A program made the position numbers and the translations under genes. 64,000 nucleotides of DNA from Neopestalotiopsis rosae (taxonomy: Eukaryota > Ascomycota > Sordariomycetes > Amphisphaeriales > Sporocadaceae), in contig JALGAS010000006.1 of the NCBI GenBank assembly GCA_023078685.1, positions 434,001 through 498,000 of the forward strand, written 5' to 3'. The notes under the pieces were generated by a model, which saw only the letters and a list, made by a program, of their open reading frames with translations, did no database searches and had not been told where the DNA came from. Numbering within the stretch: the stretch's first letter is position 1; each line of letters opens with the position of its first letter. Positions 25,140 to 36,444 of the stretch are shown piece by piece.

Positions 25140-27365
25140 ATGTTCCTGTCGTCGTGTTTTGGCGGGTCCCGCGATGAAGACCAGGAGCCTCTCCTTCCTC
25201 GGTATGAGCAGGACACTCACCTGCAGCGCGAGCTCTATCGCAAGCTCCACAGCTACCAGATGCTCCGCGCCTTGAGTAAGGGATACATGCCTACAACTGA
25301 GCAGACCATTGTCAATCTTCGCACACTGCTGGCGGCTGATGTTCTCAATCCTGACAATCCTGATCTTTCCGACAGCGGCCGGCGCCTTACCCGTCTCACC
25401 AAGCAATGGCTGCACCAGTTCATCACCCTGCTAAAGAACAAGAACGAAAATGACCAGCTGCAAGATCTCATCTGGTTCCTTTCCAAGAGCAGGATCTCCG
25501 TGGATGTCGAGGACCTTCAGCATCGCGCAAAGAAATCAAAGGCCTCGGCCGACGCTGCTGCCGCCTACAAGAGTCTACAAACTGTTGGATCCCTGCTCTT
25601 TACAAATTCAGATTTCCGCGTCTTCTTGGGCGACCTCAACACTGTCGGACGAGAGATTTTCAAGGACTCGGCGTTGGCTTTAAGCCATGCTGCAGAGGAC
25701 GCCGGAAAACGACTGGAACCATCCGAGGCCGAGCAGCAAGCAGTAGCCCATCCGAATGGCAACACGAATGGCAAGGCACCAACCGGGAGCGACCTTGGCA
25801 AGGACGTGCAAGATGTCTCCCAAATTGTTGCACAGGAGACGGCCGAGGTCGCTGGCGCCACGTTGGAGAGTGCCAAGGACAAACTGACTGGTGATGAAGG
25901 CCAAACTCTGCTCAAACGTTTGCAGCAAGTCGTGGTCAATCTTCGCAAGCGGAGGGATTACTCTGATTCGGTTTCTACGCTGTCTCTATTAATCAAGCGT
26001 TATGCCATGGTTTACTCGCGTGCTGCAGAGGAGATTGCCGAGGTGGCACAGCAAGATGTTTATGAAAACCCCGAGACGGACAAGGCCCTTGCCAACATGT
26101 GGGAATTTGTCAACAGCTTTGGCGACAAGAAAGAATGGGAGAAATGCGAGCTTCTGTTCAAAAAGGTTCTGGCACACAAGGATAGCGATCCAGAGTTTGA
26201 GAACTTCATGCAAGATATTGGAAACAGTCTGCAAAGACTCTTGACCGACCCCGACTTTTTCATCAATGCTGACGAGAAGTTGCGCGAGCTCAGAGAAAAG
26301 AGCAAAAAGGTTGGCACAGAAAGTACATTGCGGCAGGATGTGGACGATTTGCTTCAACAACTAGCCGTCACATTCCAGAGTGTGCTGAGAGACGAAGATG
26401 TCCACAACTTGATCACAACTACGACGCGGATATTCGGTGTTCTCTCACCCACCAACACCGCAACAAATCCCGAACTCGTTCAGGACGCCCTGCACGTATT
26501 CATTCCACTGGCCATTAGTGCGATTCAATTTTTGCCCATCCCTCGTCTCGAAGTCAGCACGCCCGCCATTGATCTCCTCTTGGAGAACCTCATTATAGAG
26601 CCTGGCGTTACGGTCAACCAAACCTCTTTCTTGCCATATCGGCTCAAGATCGAGACCTACAACGACTTGGAAATACGTAAGGCACGATTCCGCACTGCCA
26701 CAACTTCCAAGAATCTCGTTCTCATCAAAATTGACGGGTTGTCGGCCAAAGCCGATGAGATTGGTTTTTGGCTACGTGCCCACAGTGGTCTGTTTCGTCT
26801 AGCCGACGAGGGCATTGCCAGCTTCGCCCTTGATGAGCGTGGTATTGACGTACATCTCGAGGTGGAAATCTGCCGCGAGAGAATGGAGCAGATTCTGACT
26901 TTGAGAGGCGTCAGGGTCCGAGTCCATAAGCTTGACTACAAGTTGCGCAAGAGTAGGTTCTCTTGGCTTGGCTGGCTCTTCAAGCCGTTGCTCCGTCCCC
27001 TTCTCAAGACGACAATGGAAATCCAATTGGCTACTGCCATTGCCGATTTAATTCACGCCGGCAATCGCGAAATCCTGTATGCTCGAGAGCGACTCCGGGC
27101 CACCAGAATTGCCGGTCCACAGGATCTTTGGACTTTTGTCAGGGCCGTAGCATCGCGCCTTGTGCCTGAAGAAGATCCTGACTTGTACACCAGAGTCGGC
27201 GTGGCACAGCCTGGCGCGGGTGTCTTCAAGGGCGTCTACGCTCCGGGCAGTATTGTCAAGATTTGGAACGAGGAAGCCGCAAGAGCCGGTGAACGTGTCG
27301 AGGAATACGAGCAGGGTGGCTGGAAGAATGAAGTATTTGATACTCATGTTCAGAATTTGATGTAA
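25140..27365 (+). CDS. HAM1-like (BPI/LBP-fold-related) protein
   Basis: A single uninterrupted frame of 741 residues from ATG at 25140. The N-terminus (SCFGG..DEDQEPLLPRY, then QMLRALSKGYMPTTEQTIVN LRTLLAAD) and the rest of the helical N-terminal half match the fungal HAM1-like N-terminal family; the C-terminal part (PRLEVSTPAIDLLLENLIIE; LKIETYNDLEI; LATAIADLIHAGNREILYAR) matches the HAM1-like C-terminal domain, which is related to the lipid-binding BPI/LBP fold. No signal peptide or clear membrane helix is seen, so a cytosolic or membrane-contact role in lipid binding is a reasonable inference. Function in ascomycetes is poorly defined. Residues about 195-230 form a low-complexity linker rich in Asn, Gly and Glu. 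Confidence 0.82.
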   Translation: MFLSSCFGGSRDEDQEPLLPRYEQDTHLQRELYRKLHSYQMLRALSKGYMPTTEQTIVNLRTLLAADVLNPDNPDLSDSGRRLTRLTKQWLHQFITLLKNKNENDQLQDLIWFLSKSRISVDVEDLQHRAKKSKASADAAAAYKSLQTVGSLLFTNSDFRVFLGDLNTVGREIFKDSALALSHAAEDAGKRLEPSEAEQQAVAHPNGNTNGKAPTGSDLGKDVQDVSQIVAQETAEVAGATLESAKDKLTGDEGQTLLKRLQQVVVNLRKRRDYSDSVSTLSLLIKRYAMVYSRAAEEIAEVAQQDVYENPETDKALANMWEFVNSFGDKKEWEKCELLFKKVLAHKDSDPEFENFMQDIGNSLQRLLTDPDFFINADEKLRELREKSKKVGTESTLRQDVDDLLQQLAVTFQSVLRDEDVHNLITTTTRIFGVLSPTNTATNPELVQDALHVFIPLAISAIQFLPIPRLEVSTPAIDLLLENLIIEPGVTVNQTSFLPYRLKIETYNDLEIRKARFRTATTSKNLVLIKIDGLSAKADEIGFWLRAHSGLFRLADEGIASFALDERGIDVHLEVEICRERMEQILTLRGVRVRVHKLDYKLRKSRFSWLGWLFKPLLRPLLKTTMEIQLATAIADLIHAGNREILYARERLRATRIAGPQDLWTFVRAVASRLVPEEDPDLYTRVGVAQPGAGVFKGVYAPGSIVKIWNEEAARAGERVEEYEQGGWKNEVFDTHVQNLM

Positions 27366-27755
27366 TCTGAGAGCGAGCATGGCCAGGCTTGCCTCTAGTG
27401 CTTTCGGAAAGCGTTCATGTTTGATAATTAGGAATTCTTTAGTTGCAACAAAAGGGTAGCATAGGCGTTGCGTTTGGTTTTGGGGTCTTTATAGGAATGG
27501 CTCTCCTAGTTCATGTATACATATACCTAGGAGGATACAGCCCGCGATAGGAAAGCAAGGTCAAAATTGACTTATTCATGATGATCAGTTCGTTCCTTAG
27601 TCAAATAAGCTGGAGTTGCCTCGTTACCATATCTGCACTTGGAATAATAACGGATCAAGAGTTATCGATATTGTTGGCTATATCTATTGATTGGTGTAAT
27701 GCTCTTCTTGTGTTCTTGATTTTCTATCAATCATTCCTCCACGGCCAATAGGCTT
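27366..27755. other. Convergent 3' region
   Basis: 390 bp between the convergent HAM1-like and acetyl-CoA transporter genes. It is AT-rich with nothing else recognisable, consistent with two 3' untranslated regions. Confidence 0.6.
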
Positions 27756-29548
27756 CTATTTACCACCAGCCAATCTCCAAGCCCGCATCGGCAAGCTCTG
27801 TAAGTGCAGGACCTTGGGCCGAATGTACATGGTAAACGTGAAGAGGCCGACCAGGACACAGATGATGTTGACAATGTAGTACCCATCGCGCGTGAGCTCG
27901 CAGGTGCCGCCGCCGTTGACGCACAGCTCCTTGTCCCCTTGCATGGCGCAGGAAAAGGGCGCCGTGACGAGGGGGGACTTGAGGAGGGAGGCGTCGACTT
28001 TGCTCGTGGGCGGGTGGCAGACGGCCTCGGTAAAGTGGTCGACGAGGCGGAGGACGAAGAATTTGGGAAAGGTTCCTCCCAGGTTGGAGACGCTGGTTGG
28101 TAAGTGTTAGTGCTATTTAAAAAGAATACGAGGGTTGTCAAGAAGACTTTAGGGGAAGTATCAACTTACGTTGCGAGAAGCGTCATGTAAGTGCCGCCAA
28201 TCACGGGGTCGGCGACGCGGGCGTGGAAAGCGGAAACGGCAACAAACATGACGGTGTTGGTAAAGGTCGAAAAAATGTGCTCGGCAATGACGACGAGCAT
28301 GTACCAGGAGGTGACGCCGCCGGCGGGGAAGATCATGACGGTGAACTGGGCGAGCACGGCAGCGACTAGTCGGCCCATGAAACCCCAGCACCACAGCTTC
28401 ATGGGGGTGTACTCTTGCGACCATTTTCCGGCGTAGTAGCCCAGGCCAATCTCAAAGGGAAAGTCAATCAGAACCGTCAGGGCCATGTTCTCCTTGCCAA
28501 AGCCCTTGTCCAAGAGCTTCAGGTTGGTGACGCCGTCGTTGGCCTGGAATCCAATCTTGGCAATGAGGTGCACGATGATAATAGTCTGGATGTTCTTGAG
28601 CTTGAGGACTCCCCACATGATCTTGTACACATCCCAGATGCCGTCCTCGTTCTTGGTCTTCTCCTCGCGCTTCAAGAGGGCGAGGCCGAGGGTGACAAAG
28701 AGGTAAGCCCAGCCCCAGAACTTCAGGTAGCCTCCGAGGGTCAAGAGGCCCGACTCGAGGGGTTCGGATCGGAACCACTTGTTGGCAAAGTCCTTTGAGT
28801 TGAAAGCCAGGAAGACCGTGTACGACAAGAACTGGCCGGCGGTCAAGCCCACAGTCTGCGCGGTCGAGGCATACGAGACGTTTCCGGGGGTGAGCAGCGT
28901 CAGGGCCCATCCGTCCACGGCAATGTCCTGAGTGGCGCAAGTGAAGACCAAGAAGAACCACCACCAAGTAAAGTTCCAGACGGTCGGGCCGCCAGGCTTG
29001 CCGGTCGTCGCCATCCAGTCCTCAATCACCGAGCCCAGCACCAGCATGCCCAGACCAGAGATGAGCTGTATGGGCAGGATCCAACTCTTTCTTCTGCCAA
29101 CCTTTGGACTCCACCAGGCGTCGACAATGGGACTCCATAGCAGCTTGAGCGAGTAGGGGTAGCCAGCCAAGCTGAAGATTCCGATTTCGCCATAAGACAA
29201 GTGCTCCTTTAGGAGAAATGGCACGGAGCCATGCGCCAGACCCATGGGGATGCCCTGCAAGAAGTAGAGCAGGACGAGCAGGCCAAAGTTCTTTTGGTCT
29301 TGCTTGGGAAGCTCCCAAAAGCCATGATTGTTAACGGTCGGCGTCTTGGGGACAGGGTCGTCGAGGGTAAAGGACTCGCGCGAGATGAGGTTGCCGGCGA
29401 TCTGGCTCGAGTCGAGCTTCTGGGCCGTCTTGCGGCGGTATTCGGTATTGTCCATGTCGCCGTTTAGGGAACCGTTCTCACGGCCGCTCGTCGAGATGGA
29501 GAGTCCGTCTCGTTTCGGCGATTTGGAACGGCGTGTTCTGACACCCAT
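27756..29548 (-). CDS. Acetyl-coenzyme A transporter (SLC33A1/AT-1 type)
   Basis: Two exons (28170-29548 and 27756-28092) with a GTAAGT..CAG intron of 77 nt give 571 residues. The polar N-terminus (about 75 residues, Arg/Ser-rich) is followed by membrane helices containing LYFLQGIPMGLAHGSVPFLL and YPYSLKLLWSPIVDAWW, then CATQDIAVDGWALTLL and ANDGVTNLKLLDKGFGKE, all signatures of the acetyl-CoA transporter (Acatn) branch of the MFS. Family members carry cytosolic acetyl-CoA into the ER/Golgi lumen, where it supports acetylation of proteins and glycans. The last helix, VNIICVLVGLFTFTMYI, is encoded by exon 2. Confidence 0.92.
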
Positions 29549-30737
29549 AGGAGAGGTCGGTCGGGGGTGAGAGCGGGACCGGGAGGATTCGAGACGTGGT
29601 GTTATAGAAGACGGGTCGCACGGAAGTTTAAAATCGGGGCTGTCTGTGGCTGTTCGAAAAATAAAATAAAATAAAAAAGATTGGACAGGGAGATTGTAGA
29701 TCTGGGGGAAGCACGGCCGGTACTTGTAGATGCGGCTTTGCGACTCTCAATCGTTCAAAAAAGATTGTGAAGATGATAAATAAAGTTGAGATGAAAGAGA
29801 AGATCTCAAGACACGATCAGTGCAGCCCAAGTACAGTCTTGGTGTATGTGAGAAGAATCCTGAGTCAGTCTTAGGATCGAGTATCTACTCGCGGACAAAG
29901 AGCGATGCGACTGAATAGTCGAATGTGGTCCAATGACACACAACAAGGGAGAGTAGATAGGTAGAGAGAAAAAAGCAACCGTGGTCTCTCGACCTTGACG
30001 GCTAAAAAACTTAAGTACTGTACGTAGTACGTAGCGTCTGGGGGGAAAGGAAAAAGATCTAGATGAGTGGCAAAACTGGCAAAGAGGAGCCTCGTAACGA
30101 ATCAGAACTTATGAGATGTAAAGAGGTCGAGCGACTCGAAATCGTGGGAAGGTTCTGGTGCGAGTCAAAAGGCAGCAACAGCGATACCTATCAACGCTGA
30201 CTGACATTACATTATTAAGAATAATACGAGGAACGTGCCCCTCTCAATTGTCCCAAAAACCCGCCATGGGCCGTCGAATACGGTATAGCTAGCTGCGGTA
30301 ACTGGGGCCGAAACAAAGAGGACAGCGGTGCAATTCTGTCGGTTTTTTGCTTTCTTTCCAGCGCGTTGGTAGGTTCAAGTGTTCGTCAAGGGCCAAAGAT
30401 CAGATCCGCTTCAGGGGCAAGGTTTCCTCGCACAGGGACCGAAACGTCCGCTAGCCTCCCCAGCTCTAGGGCTAGCCAGGTCCTTGCTAGGCCATATCTT
30501 GACCCCGAGCCGGCACTATCGGTGATAAGAGGGCAACCCACTAATACCTACCTGCCTGGGAACTGCAGTGTGTAAGCCCAAACTTGACGCGCCAAGGGTT
30601 GTTGTTTAGTGTCGCGTCCCGATTGGAGGTCTTCTTACTCATCAAAATCGCAACCATATATTATACACAGTGTTGACCTAGCACACGCAACGGAATAAGA
30701 CGAATGACTTGGATTCTAACCATAAAGAGCAGGAAAA
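29549..30737. promoter_or_regulatory. Divergent upstream region of the acetyl-CoA transporter and CENP-O genes
   Basis: 1.19 kb of non-coding DNA between outward-facing genes. An A-rich AAATAAAATAAAATAA run near 29660 and a GTACGTAGTACGTAG repeat near 30020-30035 are visible. No gene is supported. Confidence 0.55.
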
Positions 30738-31717
30738 ATGGCTTCTACGGACTTTTCATCCCCAGACTTGTCTGTAGCTGACAAGTTGGATGACGAAATT
30801 GCAAAGTTGCGGGCTCAAGGTGGGTATTGCTCTTTACCATTTTGCCCTCCAGATAACTGACGTTGCGCCTAGTTGAATCGCTCAAGAACGAGCTGAGACT
30901 ACAGACAGCCACTTTACTTGCATCCGACTCAGTACGAGACGTTCTCCAGGATGAAAGTACTCGTTCCGGCGCTCATGGACTTGATGCGTCTGCCAGGTCC
31001 CGGCTCTTGGCCGAGTCGGACAAGCAAGTTGCCCATCAACGGCAGTCACTCTACCGGGCGTGCGCAACCATAACGGCCCTGAAGATCCGCGACCCGGACC
31101 CGAACGCCGTCGACGGGGGCAACGTCTTGGGTCTACGCTTCGAGGTCATGTCCAGGGCGAGGTTCATTCGCCCCTACTACGTCATGCTGAACCGGCCGTA
31201 TGCCAGGTCGCAGCACTTGCGCATCCACCGCCACACGGTACCGCCCTGCATCGCCATCTCTGGGCTCGCCGCTCGGCACTTGCCGGCTCCGAGACTGGGA
31301 AAGGATGGCCAGGAGACGCAGCATCAGGATCTGCCACGTTTTGCGCGGGCGCTCAGACGAGAGCTGGTGAGGTACCAGAACCGTATCACGACCATTGGCG
31401 ACCTTAGAAAGGCAGCCGGTCTAGGAAATAACCATGCGAAGCGACGACGGGAGGACGACGAGGCGGCAGTAGCCATTACGGACATTAGTGCCGTGGACGC
31501 AGAAGCCAAGCAGGTCAGACTGGAGTGGGAAGACGGTCGCGTCGGGCGTCTAGTCATGGACGACGACGGCAAGATTTCCAAGGTTGCCGTGCAGGCAGGG
31601 AACGAGAGGGATCGCCGAAGAGTTCGGGAGCTGCTCGGCGGCAGCACTCATATCCAGGACCTTGTCCGCCACCTCAATCCCGATACGCAGAAAACGGATC
31701 TCAAGGAACGTGTTTAG
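30738..31717 (+). CDS. CENP-O/Mcm21-type kinetochore protein
   Basis: Two exons (30738-30819, 30873-31717) with a 53-nt GTGGGT..TAG intron give 308 residues. An N-terminal coiled coil (DKLDDEIAKLRAQVESLKNE) leads to an RWD-type region with LGLRFEVMSRARFIRPYYVM, RSQHLRIHRHTVPPCIAI and ARALRRELVRYQNRI, the most conserved blocks of the CENP-O family. In yeast the homologue Mcm21 is part of the COMA/Ctf19 complex at the inner kinetochore, linking centromeric chromatin to the outer kinetochore. The C-terminus has a LEWEDGRVGRLVMDDDGKI strand segment and a final HIQDLVRHL helix. The stop codon is immediately followed by another ATG frame, which I do not regard as a gene. Confidence 0.85.
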
Positions 31718-33069
31718 ATGACCGACCCTTTTGCATCTAGAGATTTGGAACGGAGCTCACGAGAGGCTACTTTGCTGGAGAAGGGATTGTCCTCAGATCA
31801 TTCACAAGACCCAGAAAGCACAATGGCGGTGTCGAATGAGATTGCTTCCGAAGGTGATTTTGACAAGTCAAGTACAGCCGATGCGCCGGAAGATCCTGAG
31901 CACGACTCACAAGAGGACGCCTTGCAGCCGTTGGAAACGACTCCGAGTCAGCCACAAAATCCAGACGGCTCAACGATCATTGACGAGTCGTAGCGAGATC
32001 GCTTACGACGCCGATCTGGAGGAACCCAGTCGGATATAGTCGATAATGACTCAGCTTCGCATGCCAAAAGTGACGGCATGACGAATGAAGATTGAGAGGA
32101 GGCACAAAACGGAAGGGAACTGGTGTGCGCCCAACACCAGGCACATATCAACTCACAAAAACCCATAATTAATATGGGTATTTATTCGGCCATGGATGGG
32201 AGCAAATCCGCCCCAAAGCGAGATGAGCGCCAGATGGTACAGTTGATCAATTCTGCAGCTATTCAGCTGTATGAATATGAGGATTTGCGCCACTTGATGC
32301 CTATAACTTGCAAAATGGCATTTGCGTCAAGTCACGGGGATTGGCTTTCTTCCGATCAACAGCACGAAGGGGTGCTAGTATAGAAGCCTGAGCATATCTT
32401 GAAAGCATAAAACCCGGGATCGGCAGAGGCTTATGAGTTGCAGTAGTTGCTATACAACTTCATGAGCCGTTGTTTGTGCCTTTGGGTCTGGTCACATACA
32501 TGGTGGTCAACGAAGTTCATGGCCTACGGAAGCACGTTGGGACGATCCGAACGCTTATTAGATACGTAGGCATATCAGAATCAAGATAACGGGCGGTCCA
32601 CTGACTTGGCTAGACAATGTCTCAGTCACGCATAGGCCATCAAATAAACAAAACATAATATAGCCTGATGATATTTCAAAAGTTTGTAAATGTTAACATT
32701 GTGCAATATATAAGGTATATAAGAAGGATTTTCTGTAAGAAGCTATCCCAAGCTCGCCCCCTTTTCGTCCAATTCTTCGTGTTGACGATGAAAGATTCCC
32801 AATTACATGAAATCCCCGACCTATTTTCTCCAGGTTGATGTTACTTGCGCTCGTCGTACCAGTGTAGCGTCACTCAAGAAGATTGAACTGCGCTGCACAT
32901 CGATTAATTAGACGTTCTGCGACAAAATACTCCTTTTTCTTCCTCCCTGTTCCTCATGCTAAATCATCCACCATGAAAAAGAACTTCCAAAAAATGCATT
33001 TAATCCAAAATGGTGGTGGGGGAACGAGAAAAAGCAAGCATTAAATTGGATAAAAGACTCTCTCTTCTT
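31718..33069. other. Gene-free stretch between CENP-O and a wall-protein gene
   Basis: An acidic 91-codon frame starts exactly at 31718, directly after the CENP-O stop, and an 86-codon frame starts at 32123; neither has recognisable features. The segment around 32.6-32.8 kb is AT-rich. The right part should include the 3' untranslated region of the gene ending at 33070. Confidence 0.5.
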
Positions 33070-33804
33070 TTAAATGAGCAGAGCAAAAGCAGCAGCGGCC
33101 ACGACGGCGCCCTGGACGTGGTGAGCAGCGGCGCCGGCGGTGACGGGCACCGAGGTGGTGGGCACGGCCGCGGTCGTCGAGGTGGCCTTTGTGGTGGTCT
33201 TGATGCTGGTGGTGCCGACCGAGGAGTAGCTGGTGACGGGGTAGGTGGGGTAGGTGGCCTCGGCGGAGGAGGTGGTGGTCCAGGTGGGGTAGGAAGATGA
33301 GTACGAAGGGTACGAGACGGGGGGAGGGATGACGGGGTAGGATGAAGACGAGTAGATGGGCGCCGTGGCCGAGGTGGTGGTCTCGGCCGGGTACGTTTCC
33401 GAGTAGGTAGGGTACGTCTCCACGGGCGCCGTGCTGATCTCGGTGTAGGTCGGGTACGACACCGGGGTGGTGGAGGTGGTCTCAACCGGGTAGGTCTCGG
33501 TGGGGAAGGTCAGGGTCGTCGTCTCGACCGGGTACGTCTCCGAGTAGGTCGGGTACGTCTCCACGGGCGCCGTGTAGGTAGGGTAGGTCTCTACCGGGGC
33601 GGTGGAGCTGGTGGTCTCCTCGCACTCGGTTGTGGTGGTGGACACGGTGTAGTAGGTGGTGGTCTCGACGGGGTACGTCGGCGCCGGCTGCTCGTCGGAG
33701 CAGTCGGTGGTGGGAGGCGGGGGCGGGTGGCCGTGGTCACCGCCGCCGCCGTGGGCCAGTGCACCAGTGGCCAGAGCCAAGAGACCAAAAGTGTAGGTTC
33801 TCAT
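33070..33804 (-). CDS. Thr/Pro/Tyr-rich GPI-anchor-type cell-wall protein
   Basis: A single frame of 244 residues from ATG at 33804. It has a signal peptide (RTYTFGLLALATGALA, cut before HGGGG), a His/Gly/Pro segment, then about 150 residues of degenerate repeats built on PVETYPTY and ETYPVETTT units, a Ser/Thr-rich stretch, and a hydrophobic C-terminus (GAVVAAAAFALLI) preceded by small residues, as expected for a GPI attachment signal. Such proteins are heavily O-glycosylated and end up bound to the plasma membrane or wall glucan. No enzymatic domain is seen. Repeat regions of this kind often vary in unit number between strains. Confidence 0.78.
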   Translation of the reverse strand: MRTYTFGLLALATGALAHGGGGDHGHPPPPPTTDCSDEQPAPTYPVETTTYYTVSTTTTECEETTSSTAPVETYPTYTAPVETYPTYSETYPVETTTLTFPTETYPVETTSTTPVSYPTYTEISTAPVETYPTYSETYPAETTTSATAPIYSSSSYPVIPPPVSYPSYSSSYPTWTTTSSAEATYPTYPVTSYSSVGTTSIKTTTKATSTTAAVPTTSVPVTAGAAAHHVQGAVVAAAAFALLI

Positions 33805-35712
33805 CTTGTCTTTCTTGTTGCCGGTAATTATTATGAGTTGGCTAGAGGTGGAATAATTGTTGTATGCAAATTAACCCAAGTCCTTTTCGGAGAGAGAAAA
33901 GGATTTAGCAAAGAGTCAAGAGGCGAGAAAACGACTGTTGATGTATGTATAGCGAGCGAGTCTTTTGTTTAAAAGCAAACCAAAAAAGCGAATGTGTAGG
34001 CAAGCAATAAAACTTGGATATTAAACCCTGAATGTTGGGACGATCGATAAATCTGGGAGGCAGGAAAGCAAGGAACTAGGAGCCAGTCATGCCAGGGTTC
34101 TCGCAGTGACTCTTATAGTACGTTGATGGGACAACCTATCGCGCATTCAGGCTGTGGGCTGACCATGGTTTGCCATGGCTGACGAAATGGTCGGCATCCA
34201 TGAGAGAATGGCAAGTCGCGACCATTTGCAGTAGGCCGGAGCAGCGGTTATAGTGCCGAATAGGTAAGGTCCTTGTGAACCCCATGTCTCGGGCCAAGGC
34301 GTCAAAAGCAGGGGGGTATAGGTGCTCATCAAGAGACTTGCGCCCATGTGATTGGGCCAGCAATGGCGGAGTCAGAGCCAAGTCACAGCGCATTTCCTAG
34401 ACTTGCATGCAAGAGGAGAAAGATGTTGTTGTCCTTGGAAAACCATGGCTCGCGGTCCAATGACTTCAGAGCCTGTCGAGCCTGTGCGGTTCACTGTCAC
34501 CCTCCATCAGCAACGAAAAAAACGCAACCCAAGAGGTAAACACTAATATTGTGTTCCTGCAGCTGAACCCGCGAGTCAAATTTTAGAGTTGTCTCGGTGC
34601 TACGACATGGCCAGCAAATCATAACTCGATTTGCATCGCCAATGGAAATCTCTCTGCTGTTGTCGCGTTTCAAGAAGAGTGCTCGAGCCCGAGCTGTTGG
34701 CCTATTGCAGGGAGAAACATGCGACGAATGATTGACCTGGAAATCCGGCAGACTCGGAATGTTACTTTATTAACGTTCCTGGGAGCATCCCGATGCCGCC
34801 TGGCTGACAGTGATTGCCTCCTTACATTACCTAGCTACCTAGAGAGCTGGAGAGGCTGCGCTACACATGCGTGTAATGGTGCAAGGTGCCAATGTCAAGT
34901 CGCTCTGCAGTATGCAGATTTCCCATCATCGTCCTTTGTGAGATGGTGGGTTGGCATAGGTTGGGTAAGATGGGATGGAATGGCCAATGGTTGGACGGGT
35001 TGGACTGTCTGTCTGCCTGTCACACACCACCTCCAGATTGCATGCTCGTATTCAACGCAGCCACCCCACCATCCAACCATCGCTATATGTGCCCTGCGTC
35101 TGACAAACCATGCAGCCTCACGGGAGAGCTTTTTCTCTGGGGTCAATGACGATCGAGGCTCTCCTCGTTGGACGAAAAGCTCAACTTGCATACGAAATAT
35201 GACGACCCTCTGACAATCCAATTGAGAAGTGACCATTGAAAATCGTACCATTTTGGGAAATTCCCTCAAGCTGCTCGTATGCTTTGAGACATTCTCATCG
35301 TAAAACGTCTGGAGTGTCTGCGAGGCTGTTAGAAGAAGACACAATTGAAAAAAACAAATAATCGCCATTCAGCCGCAATATGTAGCTTTGAAACCTACAG
35401 TTTGTGCCATCCTAAATCGCAGTATCGTTTTTTGCGCGCGATTGGGGAGACAAGGAGAGAAGGATGCCCACGGTTATTCCTTCTGCGCAACTGCCGCCCG
35501 ACGATCTCAAGTGGCGGGAGCCAAGGCCATTAGGCCATTGGGCCAGCACCAAGGCCTGACAATCGGCCTCTCCCCAGCCGTCGCCGTGCCACTGGGCCTT
35601 GGAGAGAAGCAGTGTAACCTGCAAAGTAATACCGGCACAAAGCGAGGGGTCGGGGTTGGGGTCGGGCGACGGTGAGGTTGCAGAACCTGTAAGCAGTGCA
35701 GATGACACGACC
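33805..35712. other. Intergenic
   Basis: 1.9 kb between the wall-protein gene and Yae1. A 164-codon forward frame at 34719-35213 and a 157-codon reverse frame at 34895-35368 overlap each other and show no family pattern. No RNA gene is seen. Confidence 0.55.
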
Positions 35713-36444
35713 TCACCAATCGAGTTGCACGCGAGCCTGCTGCTCGAGTTTGATTTCTTTTTTCTCCGGGGCGGAGGCGGCGCCGATCGCGTCAGCGTAC
35801 TGCAGGATCTGCACGTCCACCGACCACTTGCTGAGCTGCTCCTCGACAACGTCGTTCCACTTGCGCACCAGCGGGTGAGCGCTGGCAATGTCCTCAAACA
35901 CAATGTCGCCCTCGGCCGTGGCAGACGGTAGCTCGAACCTCCAGGTGCCGTCGGGTAGCCAATACTTTTCATCGTAGATTGATTCCGTACTCAGCTCTTT
36001 CCGCGCCTCCTCGAGAAGTCGCAGAGACTCGCGGTAAACATCCTCGGCGCCGCCGTCATCGTCACCACGATCAGCGGCCCGCAGAGCGCTCGTGATGCCC
36101 TCGAGGAAGCCCAGGACCTGGCCAGCCTTGAGCCCAATGTTGGCACCTAGGCCGAAACCCTCATCAAACCCCGCCTGGATGCTGATGGCCTTTGCTGCGG
36201 TGATGCCGTCGCGATAGCCAGTCGTCGTGTGCTCTGCCTGCAGCCGCCGGATGTCGGACGGGTGGGATTCTCTAGCCTCGGCGCCGTGTTCCGAGCCATC
36301 AAAAATGGCGGATCCTGCATCAGAGCCGAAGACATCATCTAAGAAATCCTCCTCAATGACGACGGGACGAGGAGCCTCCCCCGCAGAGATGATTTGGATT
36401 CTGAGATCCTCATCCTGAAGGTCGTTCTGCTGAGCCATGTGCAT
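35713..36444 (-). CDS. YAE1: Yae1-family protein (cytosolic Fe-S cluster adaptor)
   Basis: One exon, 243 residues from the first ATG (36444); a second in-frame ATG two codons later (36438) is an equally good start. The diagnostic feature is the deca-GX3 region after RRLQAEHTTTGYRDG, with Gly repeating about every four residues through GFDEGFGLGANIGLKAGQVLG. In yeast, Yae1 with Lto1 recruits the cytosolic iron-sulfur assembly machinery to the ABC protein Rli1 (ABCE1). The N-terminus has an acidic DDVFGSDAGS segment, and the C-terminal third is longer than in yeast, with HPLVRKWNDVVEEQLSKW. Confidence 0.85.
   Translation of the reverse strand: MHMAQQNDLQDEDLRIQIISAGEAPRPVVIEEDFLDDVFGSDAGSAIFDGSEHGAEARESHPSDIRRLQAEHTTTGYRDGITAAKAISIQAGFDEGFGLGANIGLKAGQVLGFLEGITSALRAADRGDDDGGAEDVYRESLRLLEEARKELSTESIYDEKYWLPDGTWRFELPSATAEGDIVFEDIASAHPLVRKWNDVVEEQLSKWSVDVQILQYADAIGAASAPEKKEIKLEQQARVQLDW

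Noticed and set aside
31718..31993. 91-codon acidic frame starting right after the CENP-O stop
   Set aside because: No family features, and eukaryotic ribosomes would not normally re-initiate here; likely 3' untranslated sequence.
33000..33485. 161-codon Pro/Arg-rich reverse frame
   Set aside because: Alternate frame of the repeat-rich wall-protein gene; low-complexity shadow.
34719..35213. 164-codon forward frame
   Set aside because: Overlaps an equally long reverse frame; no recognisable motif.
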